Made by a program: the position numbers and the translations under genes. From Pieris napi (Eukaryota; Arthropoda; Insecta; Lepidoptera; Pieridae), in contig NC_062234.1 of the NCBI RefSeq assembly GCF_905475465.1, positions 13,415,001 to 13,479,000 of the forward strand: a DNA stretch of 64,000 nucleotides, read 5' to 3'. The notes under the pieces were generated by a model. That model saw only the letters and a program-made list of their open reading frames with translations. It made no database searches and was not told where the DNA came from. This document shows, piece by piece, positions 42,301 through 51,022 of the stretch. The stretch's first letter is position 1, and each line of letters opens with the position of its first letter.

Positions 42301-43979
42301 ATGAGTAAAGGAAGTTTAAAGGAAAACAAGGAAGATTAATATATATGTATTAGTTAATAAACATCAAAATAAATAGGATATAAGGTTGGAATTGTCTGTC
42401 AAGTCAAAGCAGAAATCAGTTTACAATTTTTTTATTAATTTAACACTAACCCTAATTCATAAAACTTAAGCAGTCTTAATACTTACTTTATTAAGTATAA
42501 TAATACTTTAAATAAAACTTACAATGTTATAGATTTATTAAGAAATGCACTTAATTGCAATTGGACAGAATTAGGCATAAGTGTGTAAGTTAAAAGTGTT
42601 ACATAAAACTGATTCAGAAATCCACAATGTCTTACTGAATTTGATAATTACTAGTACTTTAATCTTAATAAACTTTTTAGCATTACTTAAACATAAGATA
42701 AAGCAACATATATATGACAAAATAGTATAACTAAAGTAACTTGTCTATTAGAATTATAGTAATTGAATATAAATAAATTTAAGGAAAGTAATATTCTTTT
42801 AGATTGACAAAACCAATTTATGAGCAAGGAAAGTTAAGCCTAAAGTTGAATCATATGCATAGCCAGAAAAGTATAATACCTGCAATAAAACTATAAAACT
42901 GGTCAATTGTGTCAGCACAAAATGGTCCATAAATCTACCAACTTCAGCTGCTTGCCCTGGTTTCAAAAATAGTAGAAATTCTTCAACTATATCTTTGTGT
43001 TCATCACCAAAGAGTTCCTCTATTTTTCTATATAAATCCACAGGAGTGTCCTTCCCAGGATCAAATGCTTTTAATATCATACGAAATTGTGCAAATTTAT
43101 TCACTGGTAATGATGAACTTGAAAATCGGGATCTGACTTTTGAATAGTATGATCTGACCAATGCTGTAAAGAATCAGAATTGATTGCTTAGAATCATTTC
43201 ATATACTGATTGTAAAAGGAATGCAAGTTACATTCAAACATAGGTTGATATTATTTTGTATACATAGCGGCACAAGCTTCCAATAATTAGGATATAAAAT
43301 AATTTGGGAACACAAAACCAAACCCTAATTGTCATATATAGAAGCCTCTTTATATTTTGATATTTTTAGACTCTTTATTAATGCCTGAGGCTTATTAGTA
43401 GCTTTTAAAATATATGACATCAATTAGTTAACAATGAAGAAAATTATTTAAAAATATCTATAATTCACTTTGTAAGTTAAGTTAAGTAATAAGTAGGCAT
43501 TGTTTATACCTGTTTCCAGCTGATTTTCATTAACTTTTGGTTTGTCTGATTCATTTTTGATTTTACCAATAGGTTCCTTTGATTCCTTGGGGCTTTCATT
43601 TGAAGTTCCAGCACCATTGATTATTATTTGCGTCTGAAATAATAATCTGATTGAGAAATTTTAAAATGGCAGCCACTTACCTAATGTCAGAAATTTGTTA
43701 AGGTTTATCAGTGGTGTACATCAGAATTTTCGAGGTTTTAACCGCTTTAAATCCTTGACCTAGATTTGGAGTACCACTGACACGGATTTATTTTGTAACT
43801 ATTCCCAATATAACTCGCAAAAGTTACATAAAAATATCACGTACTCCCTGACTCACCTCTTGTTTACAGGGAGTTTTAGTTAATATATTCTGGGGTAAAA
43901 AGGTTGTTGTTGGCTCCAATTTATTTCCAAATGCATCCTGGCTCTCCCTGCTGAATAATACAGGCATGGAAGGTAACAT
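39385..43979 (-). CDS. GON-4-like protein, short form (PAH-like region and SANT domain)
   Basis: Six minus-strand coding exons: 43979-43857, 43633-43510, 43163-42880, 41974-41799, 41380-41251 and 39951-39385. All phases match and the sum is 1404 bases, 467 residues from the first in-frame ATG (MLPSMPVLFS). The frame stays open a little upstream (to about 44020) without another ATG, so the true first exon is uncertain. Exon 3 encodes a paired-amphipathic-helix-like region (MILKAFDPGKDTPVDLYRKI, EEFLLFLKPGQAAEVG), as in GON4L and YY1AP1. The last exon has a basic low-complexity linker and a C-terminal Myb/SANT-like domain (SWTREEDKTMLEVL, then RSQTEVKERF). GON4L/Mute proteins are nuclear corepressor-type factors. 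The Drosophila and human proteins are much longer, so this is a short form, or upstream exons were missed. Confidence 0.72.
40095..40163. repeat. Three-step hairpin inside an intronic element
   Basis: Successive arms pair outside-in: GTGCGGAA 40095-40102 with TTCCGCAC 40156-40163, CATTGCAA 40110-40117 with TTGCAATG 40144-40151, and GTTCCGAC 40121-40128 with GTCGGAAC 40133-40140 around a 4-base loop. It lies in the last intron of the GON-4-like gene. Confidence 0.8.
40179..40907. mobile_element. Possible inverted-repeat DNA element
   Basis: TATTTTTAATACAGTTGC near 40179 and its near-exact reverse complement GCAACTGTATTAAAAAATA near 40889-40907 face each other about 730 bp apart. The hairpin at 40095-40163 lies just outside. 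No transposase or clear target duplication was found, so boundaries are uncertain. Confidence 0.4.
42148..42191. repeat. Perfect 19-bp hairpin in a GON-4-like intron
   Basis: Arms 42148-42166 (ACTCACTTTTTTCTCAAAA) and 42173-42191 are exact reverse complements around a 6-base loop (GATTCA). Confidence 0.85.
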
Positions 43980-44214
43980 TTGTAGAAATAATTTATCTTC
44001 TTCGCAGTTCTTCGAATACAATGTTCACACTTTATCACTGATCTGCTTTCTTGATTTAAGTGCCAAAAACCAATCACTTTATTATACCAAAACTTTGAAA
44101 CTTTGAGACAAGCTTGTGCAATAAATACATGATTTAATATTGAATACGTATACAAGCATTTAAAAACAAATCGTATAAAAACTGGGAATATTTTTATTTG
44201 ACAGACAACAAGAA

Positions 44215-44262
44215 CGACGCGAGTCGCAACACGCAAGGCGCGAGCGGCGAAGTTTCGAAAAT
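44215..44262. promoter_or_regulatory. CG-rich patch, probable promoter of the GON-4-like gene
   Basis: A run with many CG dinucleotides (CGACGCGAGTCGCAACACGC and following) stands alone in AT-rich surroundings, about 240 bases upstream of the first coding ATG of the minus-strand gene. This fits a promoter or 5' UTR. It is the reason to consider the short form a genuine separate transcript. Confidence 0.35.
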
Positions 44263-45083
44263 TCAGACGTTTCATTATATGTTTTAATAAATTATATTAT
44301 GTTTATCATTTCACGATTTATACAAATATTGATATAATTTTGTATTTAATACTGTAGTAAGAATGTCAAAATCATTATTTGCACGTAAGTAATCCGCATT
44401 ATCTAGTATATGGAAGTAGAGAAATGAAACGTTGTGATGCGCGCGCGCCATTTGAGATATTATAATATTATTGTAATTAAATTTATTTTTCTTAATCTGT
44501 ACTGTTTATTCGATTTTCATTCACCCTACAAAATACACATAACTTTCTAAATAACCAATAATTTTAAACAGGATAATTGTATTTAGAGAAAGTTTAAAAC
44601 TAATATGTATCTAGCATAACCATAATATTTAAGTTACTGAGACCTTTCTTGAAGAAGAGTTTAAGTTAAATAAAGTCACTTACACACAGTTAATATTGAT
44701 TGTTGTCTTTTTAATTGTATGATTACTTTACTTACTCAGTAATTGGTTAAAGTTTAAGCTAAAACAAAACCGAGTATTTATAATATATTTACGTCAATAT
44801 TATAATAATAATGGAGTCGAATTTAAGCCATTCGTGAAAAACTACATACTTCGCATAAAATTTTCTAATTTATTTACACATTTAATGATAAGATTTTTTT
44901 ATATCTCATTTTAGACAATTTAATAGCAGTAGCAGTAGTAAGGCTGTTAAAATTTTGTGTTGTTAAAGCGGTTGTCTAGATACCGAATCGACCGAAGGCT
45001 ATAGTGCGAGGCTCTTTATCGTTTTTTATTTTACATTTAAACAAAAGCGTGTCATGAAAGTGAAGTAAACTACTCATTGGATC
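44263..45083. other. Intergenic between GON-4-like gene and ninjurin
   Basis: Divergent spacer. An ATG followed by a good donor (44373, TTTGCAC then GTAAGT at 44385) was noted, but its phase does not fit the ninjurin shared exon. Nothing else seen. Confidence 0.45.
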
Positions 45084-45116
45084 ATGGCTGCTATAATACC
45101 TATGGGATTAAATGGG
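45084..45116 (+). CDS. Ninjurin first exon A
   Basis: ATG followed by 10 codons (MAAIIPMGLNG) and a GTAAGA donor in phase 0. It joins directly to the shared exon. The short neutral N-terminus resembles short ninjurin isoforms. Confidence 0.6.
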
Positions 45117-48100
45117 GTAAGAGTTCACATTTAATTAGGTATATAATTAAAAATATGTTTAAGGTCTCAGTCACAGAAGAAATATTTTTAATTTTGGAAT
45201 ACAAAGGCAAGTATAATAAGCATAAAAAACAGTTTTAAATGCTGTTCTTTTTATTTATAAATATCTAAGCTGCATAGCATATACAAGAAGCAAACCAGAA
45301 TTGAGATACCAAATTAAACAATAGTGTTAATTATAGGATATATTAAGAACGCTTAAGGGTTGGGTAAGTCGATAAATGATCGAAAATTACGAATATTCAG
45401 TATGACCTTTAAAATCGATTAGTTAAGATAGAAACTGTTTTGTTAATGATTCCTTGCAATTATACAATATTTGTACTCCGTATAATCCACAGTGTAATTA
45501 GTTTCGTGCGTGTGTCCGGATTTTTACTGGCCTCGTTACACAGGAAACCGAAATTTATGCTAAAATATTATGTTTATATCAATGCAGTTTAATTTTACAC
45601 GTACTTCGGTTAACACGATTAAAAGTTGTTAAGATGTCCGAGGAAAAATCTGGAAAAAGTGAGGGCGCGAAAAAGACGATGGCGTCGAATGAAGTAAATT
45701 TTGAGCAGATGTCGATTCAGGAGGGGTCTTCTACGGAAGTGTGTATTTTCTAGTCCATTCCAACAAAAACATTTTGTTAGTGGTTAATGTCGAAAAAAAT
45801 AACTCAGATATTTCTCTACTATCTCGTATTCGAAAACTTTTTGTAGTCTGTTAACTTATAAAATCCTATCGATACTAAGAATATGGATATTTATTATGAT
45901 GATTGCTGAGAAAACTTAAACAATGTTTCTTAGCTTATGCACCTCAATTTAAATTCTATTCACACGGTTCCATTCTTTAGAAATTAAAACTTCATAATTG
46001 TTGTGCCAGAAATCTATTGTTTATTTAATAAAATGCGTTATATTCGTGAATATTTGAATACATTTAAAATTGTAAACTTTTTGAGTCTATAAACCTGTAT
46101 TAAAAATTTCCCATAGGTATTCATTTCTACATTAGCTCTACATTAGTAATGTACGGTCTACTAACGAATGTTTCACAGGCAATTTTTTTGAAGAACTATT
46201 TTAAATGTTGATATTTTTTACAGATTAAAGGATTAGATGCTAACCGTTACGCGACAAAGAAGACCGTTGCACAAGGCTTGCTGGACATAGCTTTGTTGAC
46301 ATCGAATGCATCGCAGCTGAAATATATTCTCCAAGTTGGCAGCAAGCATGAGTTCTACACGCTGCTCATCACCCTCATCACGATATCTATTATTTTACAG
46401 GTAAGACATATTTAGCCATACATTTGGAACCGCCGAAGAAAAGAATTGGTTCATATTTAAATTCAACTCGCGCGCATATATTCTTGATTTTTGGTAACAG
46501 TTTTGAAAGCACGTTCTAAGGTGATGTAGAAAAGTTTATGTTTTTAAGACATACTTTTTTATTGCCTTACAATTTATATCAGAGTTCCCCAAACTTTTTT
46601 GTGTCGTAGACCCCTTGCCATGTTTTTCCGTGTTGGGTAGACCCCCTACTTACCTGATATTGATTTTCTGTAAATTTCTAACTGTAGTGAAGTTTAGTGT
46701 TGAAAACACATGTTAATTTATACATTTATTAATTGAATTTAAATTAAAACTATTCAAAATAAAATTTTGTATCTGCTATGTAAAATATACGTAGCATTAA
46801 ATAAACCATAAATAAAATAACATAAGCAATAAGTCAATATTTTTAGTGAGAAGGATGTACCTGATGCTTTAATAATAAATTATCAACATTTGGCGTCAAT
46901 TTTGTAACCCCCATTTTCATTCCATGGACCCCCCTCGCTGACGTAGACCCCTTGCAGGTTGTCATAGTCCCCTAGGGGTCGATATAGACCACTTTGGGAA
47001 TCACTGATTTATACGAAGTAAATTAAGGGCAAATCAAATCTCATCATCAAAAATCGAAAACGTGGTAAACCGTTTATACATTTAAATAAATTTATTGAAT
47101 TATTTAGGTTTGATAAATCTTGCCTTGCTTGATTCTCCTAGAGGTCGTACTTTGCTCCTTCAATTTTAAAGGAAAGCATGGAACACCCTCCCTGAGGCGA
47201 ACAGTCTTCGAGACTGGAAATTTATTAGCCAGCCGTGATTGGCAGCATCATCAAGGCAACGGATGCAGGAAAATGTCAAAATAACAGTTATACCCAAATG
47301 GCAGTTATTTCACGCCTGCTACATGCTTTTAAATCGCATATATTGTTGAGTTAAAAAAATCAGGTGCTGATGGGGCTGGTACTGCTATCTTTGAACCTGC
47401 TGCACGACTGCTGCTTCCACAAGCCTCGCTACAGAACTTCAGCTAATAATATTAACTATCTCACTACAGCGACAGCATTTATCATCACGGCAATAAACAT
47501 TTTGATTTCTTCTTTCGATTCATCTCTTGCCATGTATTTGCAGTTTGATGAATTGTAAAGTACTGTAGGTAAATACTCAACAGGGCAAGACACATTTCAT
47601 TGATACTTTTGAAGGAAAGTTGGTGGTCAGCTTTCAACGCCAACTCGACACAATTATTGTATTGTAATAGATTGTAACATGGGTTGTACCTATGTATGTT
47701 ATTGTGGGAGCTGTATTGACCCTTCTGAATCTCTTTATATTTTTTTATTCTTATTCTAGTATTCTTCCTTTAAACAATAACAGGATTTCTAAAGTTATCT
47801 AATTTTTGTACAATTAGTCAAGAACGTAAATAAAAAAAAGATTGGCACGGAACAATCGATCAAACAAAAACGGCGGATGTAAAGAATTTATTGAATTTAG
47901 CGATGCGTGTTATTAACAATAGTTATCATGCAGTAATTTATTTCAATAAAACAATACAATAAATTTAATACTTATTTCAAAATAGTAAATTAGATCTTGC
48001 GTGTATTTACTATGCATTACTTATCATTTATAATATGTATGTGGGTTATACAGACTTCACGGTCAAATTTGATTAGATACATCTTCGTGCGGGCTTTAGA

Positions 48101-49311
48101 CCTTCCTTATTCATAGACATTTAGGCTGGCAACATGCGTACGGTTTCCTCATTAGGTTTCCTGATCCCGAATTCAGATTAGGTTTTCCGTGATCCTTGCG
48201 ATCCTTTTTTTTGTATTCGGAATTTATGCCAGTGGGAATAGTAACGCTTTCAGTATAAAGTTTTCCAAGAAAAAAGCAAGTACCCACTCATTTACATCTC
48301 TGTCAAATTCAGGCTGAGTTATGAATAAGGAGGGAAAGGGCTTTTTAAATTTTTATTTAGCTAAGTCTGACTCCCGTATTTGACATAGTTCTATTCATTC
48401 GTTTCTGAATCTCAACCCCAAAGGCCCCTAAATTATTGTATAAAATGAGGTGTTGTTATATTATCATTCTCCCAATATGTAATTATTGTTTTAGCTTGTG
48501 GTCGGATTGCTATTTGTTTTAATCGGAGGATTGGATTTGAATGATCACCTGGACCAGCCATCAGCTGTCATTCTCAATGACATCATTGTTATATTTATTT
48601 TCGTCATATCTGTTATTAATATCGTGATATCCGCTTTTGGAATAGAATATTCCAACAACCCATTAGTTTTGGAACGTTTAAAATATTTGAATAATGGATA
48701 TTTGAAAATAGCAAACTCGACGATTTAACGAAGAATTTAGTTTTAATCTATATAATATGGTTATAACGTTCGTTGACATACTGTTGTTTTAATAAGAAGT
48801 TTTTATTGTCACAGGTAAGCGCAGGGATCCTGGCCCTCATAACATCGTCACTGAACGCTGATAGCCATAAGAAGATCACAAACTGGCTTAATCAAATATC
48901 TGTGGGTCTGATGACAGGCGTTATTTTCTGTGACGTCATCAAAATGAATTTTGGCCTCGACCCTGCGCTATCTGAGCATGATTATTTAAAAAATATTAGT
49001 ATAAGTTTAACTACATCGTAAGATAGAGATGTAAATTTTCGCACCATATTATTTGTTTTTTGTTTCTTTTTTATTTATTTTATTATTTTTTTTAGGTCCT
49101 TTCATCCATTGGTTCAGTGATACTTGGTTTTATTTTCGACATCAATCACCAACCCCACCATAAACGCGCAGAAATATTGAATAATCTTTATTTGGGCACT
49201 AAAACAGTAAGCACAGTAGTAAATGTGATGATTTCGGTATTTTATTCCCTGGATGTAACTGGAAATGGAGTTCCTGGACCCATAACAACAACTTTAAATG
49301 CTGTAATATAG
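45084..49311 (+). CDS. Ninjurin locus with two first exons and four alternative terminal exons
   Basis: Ninjurins are small two-helix membrane proteins; NINJ1 clusters to rupture the plasma membrane in lytic death, and fly ninjurins act in adhesion and epithelial stress. Here one shared exon (46224-46400) encodes the conserved N-terminal half: amphipathic helix with RYATKKTVAQGLLDIALLTS and the first membrane helix up to IILQ. It ends in phase 0 with GTAAGA. Downstream are four exons that each start in phase 0 after a good acceptor, encode a second membrane helix pair plus a private C-terminus, and end with their own stop: 47364-47558, 48495-48728, 48815-49021 and 49096-49311. None has a donor in frame before its stop, so they are mutually exclusive ends. 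Two candidate first coding exons (45084-45116 and 45634-45738) both end in phase 0. Products would be 134 to 171 residues, the size of ninjurins (NINJ1 is 152). Confidence 0.85.
45634..45738 (+). CDS. Ninjurin first exon B
   Basis: ATG followed by 34 codons (MSEEKSGKSEGAKK at the start, acidic end with EGSSTE), hydrophilic as in the exposed ninjurin N-terminus. The donor GTGTGT is weaker than in exon A; phase 0. Confidence 0.6.
46224..46400 (+). CDS. Ninjurin shared core exon
   Basis: Encodes 59 residues: DANRYATKKTVAQGLLDIAL (amphipathic helix that packs into filaments in NINJ1), SNASQLKYILQVG, and the first membrane helix FYTLLITLITISIILQ. This is the most conserved part of the family. Confidence 0.9.
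46580..47006. mobile_element. hAT-type MITE in the ninjurin intron
   Basis: The ends CAGAGTTCCCCAAACTTT and, reversed, CAGTGATTCCCAAAGTGG are related inverted repeats. They are flanked by 8-bp near-identical repeats ATTTATAT (46572-46579) and ATTTATAC (47007-47014), the hAT hallmark. 427 bp, non-coding. Confidence 0.75.
47364..47558 (+). CDS. Ninjurin alternative terminal exon 1
   Basis: 64 codons after acceptor aaaatcag. It encodes VLMGLVLLSLNLL, a His/Cys-containing loop (HDCCFHKPRYRT) and the last helix FIITAINILISSF, then TAA. The sequence N-I-L-I-S-S-F matches the family N-I-x-I-(T/S)-A-F end of the second helix. Confidence 0.85.
   Translation: MLMGLVLLSLNLLHDCCFHKPRYRTSANNINYLTTATAFIITAINILISSFDSSLAMYLQFDEL
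47559..48494. other. Between ninjurin terminal exons 1 and 2
   Basis: No further terminal exon is seen. CAATAAAACAATACAATAAA near 47943-47962 offers poly(A) signals for the exon-1 form. Confidence 0.5.
48495..48728 (+). CDS. Ninjurin alternative terminal exon 2 (most canonical)
   Basis: 77 codons after acceptor gttttag. LVVGLLFVLIGGLDLND, then the last helix VIFIFVISVINIVISAFGIE closely follows the vertebrate pattern. A 25-residue polar tail follows. No AATAAA lies before exon 3, so its message may run through to the shared signal at 49416. Confidence 0.88.
   Translation, partial: LVVGLLFVLIGGLDLNDHLDQPSAVILNDIIVIFIFVISVINIVISAFGIEYSNNPLVLERLKYLNNGYLKIANSTI
48815..49021 (+). CDS. Ninjurin alternative terminal exon 3 (divergent)
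   Basis: 68 codons after acceptor tgtcacag. VSAGILALITSSLNADSHKK, then GLMTGVIFCDVIKMNFGLD, where Asp and Lys stand inside the last helix in place of the usual hydrophobic residues. The exon begins GTAAGC, so acceptor and donor consensus abut. Confidence 0.8.
   Translation, partial: VSAGILALITSSLNADSHKKITNWLNQISVGLMTGVIFCDVIKMNFGLDPALSEHDYLKNISISLTTS
49096..49311 (+). CDS. Ninjurin alternative terminal exon 4
   Basis: 71 codons after acceptor tttttttag. VLSSIGSVILGFIFDINHQ, a basic loop (HHKRAEILNNLYLG), and the last helix TVVNVMISVFYSLD, then a short tail and TAG. Confidence 0.85.
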   Translation, partial: VLSSIGSVILGFIFDINHQPHHKRAEILNNLYLGTKTVSTVVNVMISVFYSLDVTGNGVPGPITTTLNAVI

Positions 49312-49415
49312 CCATTCTCTCTTTTTTCTGTAAACAAAACATAAACGCATAGATGTTTTTCTGTACTAAGATTATTTTTAATTTTATAATTTTCGGTATA
49401 ATATTACTTATTTTA

Positions 49416-49421
49416 AATAAA
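49416..49421 (+). terminator. Poly(A) signal after the ninjurin terminal exons
   Basis: AATAAA 105 bases after the stop of terminal exon 4. It can serve all four forms. Confidence 0.55.
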
Positions 49422-50317
49422 CTTGTTAAAAATATTACAGCAAATTGTTTATGAATGTAAATGTAATGTAAATTATGTAAGATAATATAATTGTTTTATA
49501 ATGTATATTACTATTATGATTGATAGGACAAAATTTATGTTTATTTGTTTATTATATCTCTTCCCTCTTAAAATAACCTTTCATTTCAATCTTTGTTTTT
49601 AGTTAAAAGTGTCATACTTACATTATTTATATGGAGGGAAAAATTTAAAACTAAAGCAACGCAAAGACAAAAACTTTTTTTTTTAAATAAGTATATAGCC
49701 TGGTAACGAGACCTTTAGACAAAAACTAGATTGCAACCATAGACTCATAAAAGTTTTTATGTTGGCAACAAATAATAAAATTTTTTAATTAATAGTCATA
49801 AAATTTATTCATTATATTTAAAAGCTGAAATAAATAAGCGTTATCATTACACAATAAAAATAAAATAAATAAGCAAGTAAAACACAATCAAATATGAAGA
49901 GACAGATTAAATTACTATGATAATTGACAGATGATATCGTAATCTGTGTCGTAGTATTATCAAATTTCAAATATCAGTTTATTAATTTTCTGTATCAATT
50001 TATTATTTATTCTAGAGTGTATAAATTTCAATATTTATTTTCCAACTAAATATTTTTTTAAAAAGGAAACTAAGATGAAACTGAAATCATATTGTAAAAT
50101 TAAACAGTAACTATGTTGTCTCTGTCTCGGGACTGGTGAATGGTGAAGAGATTGTCGAGGTTAACATTTAACCGAATCGCACGGTACTCCCTACCTAACT
50201 AATCGATCATTTCACTTAGCTTCGGAGTTCGGTAGCATTCTCACTCCACAAGCCATAGCTACTCCTACTTCATACTTGTTAGTTGAAGAAAAGTCGCCGC
50301 GAAACTTAGACGTGACA
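49422..50317. other. Intergenic and 5' flank of Dhpr
   Basis: AT-rich; no gene or repeat recognised. The 5' UTR of Dhpr probably starts near 50200. Confidence 0.5.
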
Positions 50318-51022
50318 ATGGCAAGTGGGAGAATCGTAGTTTACGGTGGTCGTGGCGCTTTAGGCTCTGCATGTATAAACCACTTTAAAAATGCAAACTT
50401 CTGGGTTGCGAACGTTGATCTTAACCCAAATGACAAGGCAGACGTAAATATAACTGTGCCCAAGGACGGTTCCTGGTTACAGCAAGAGGAACACGTAGTT
50501 AACGAATTGGGCGCTGCACTACAAGGTCAGAAAGTGAATGCTGTGATTTGTGTCGCGGGTGGCTGGGCCGGCGGCAATGCTGCTAAGGACTTGAGTAAAC
50601 AAGCGGATTTAATGTGGAGACAATCTGTATGGAGTTCGACTATAGCCGCAACTCTGGCTTCGAAATACCTGTCTCCTGGTGGTTTATTAGCTTTAACTGG
50701 TGCTAAAGCAGCTCTGGAAGCTACTCCTGGTATGATTGGTTATGGCCTTGCTAAAGCCGCTGTGCATCAACTCACTAAATCCCTAGGTGCTAAGGATTCC
50801 GGTTTACCAGAGAACTCTTTAGCTGTTGCTATTCTGCCAATAACATTAGATACAGAAATGAATAGAAAATGGATGCCCAAAGCTGATTTCAGTACATGGA
50901 CACCATTAACCTTTGTTGCCGAGCTGTTTGATAAATGGTTAAAAGGAGAAAACCGGCCTGAGAGTGGAAGTCTAGTAGCATTAGTTACTAAGAATAATAT
51001 TACTGAAGCTGTTGTCCAATAA
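50318..51022 (+). CDS. Dhpr: Dihydropteridine reductase, intronless
   Basis: A 234-codon single-exon frame. The enzyme regenerates tetrahydrobiopterin from quinonoid dihydrobiopterin with NADH; this cofactor feeds phenylalanine, tyrosine and tryptophan hydroxylases, and so cuticle tanning, pigments and monoamines. Seen: the Rossmann nucleotide-binding start VVYGGRGALGSACINHF (residues 6-22), the ICVAGGWAGGNA loop near 85, the catalytic pair in GMIGYGLAKAAVHQL (Tyr-xxx-Lys, about residues 147-151) and the C-terminal SGSLVALVTKNN. Length equals that of the insect family (about 235). The ATG at 50318 is chosen because it starts the family-typical MASGRIVVYGG; the frame opens 14 codons earlier at a TTG. 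ATTAAA at 51176-51181 is a weak poly(A) signal. Confidence 0.95.
   Translation: MASGRIVVYGGRGALGSACINHFKNANFWVANVDLNPNDKADVNITVPKDGSWLQQEEHVVNELGAALQGQKVNAVICVAGGWAGGNAAKDLSKQADLMWRQSVWSSTIAATLASKYLSPGGLLALTGAKAALEATPGMIGYGLAKAAVHQLTKSLGAKDSGLPENSLAVAILPITLDTEMNRKWMPKADFSTWTPLTFVAELFDKWLKGENRPESGSLVALVTKNNITEAVVQ

Noticed and set aside
43880..44275. 131-codon minus-strand ORF over the GON-4-like 5' region
   Set aside because: It overlaps the coding exon at 43857-43979 in another frame and has low protein character; it may be 5' UTR.
44373..44385. ATG with short frame and GTAAGT donor, considered as another ninjurin first exon
   Set aside because: It would end in phase 1, while the shared ninjurin exon needs phase 0.
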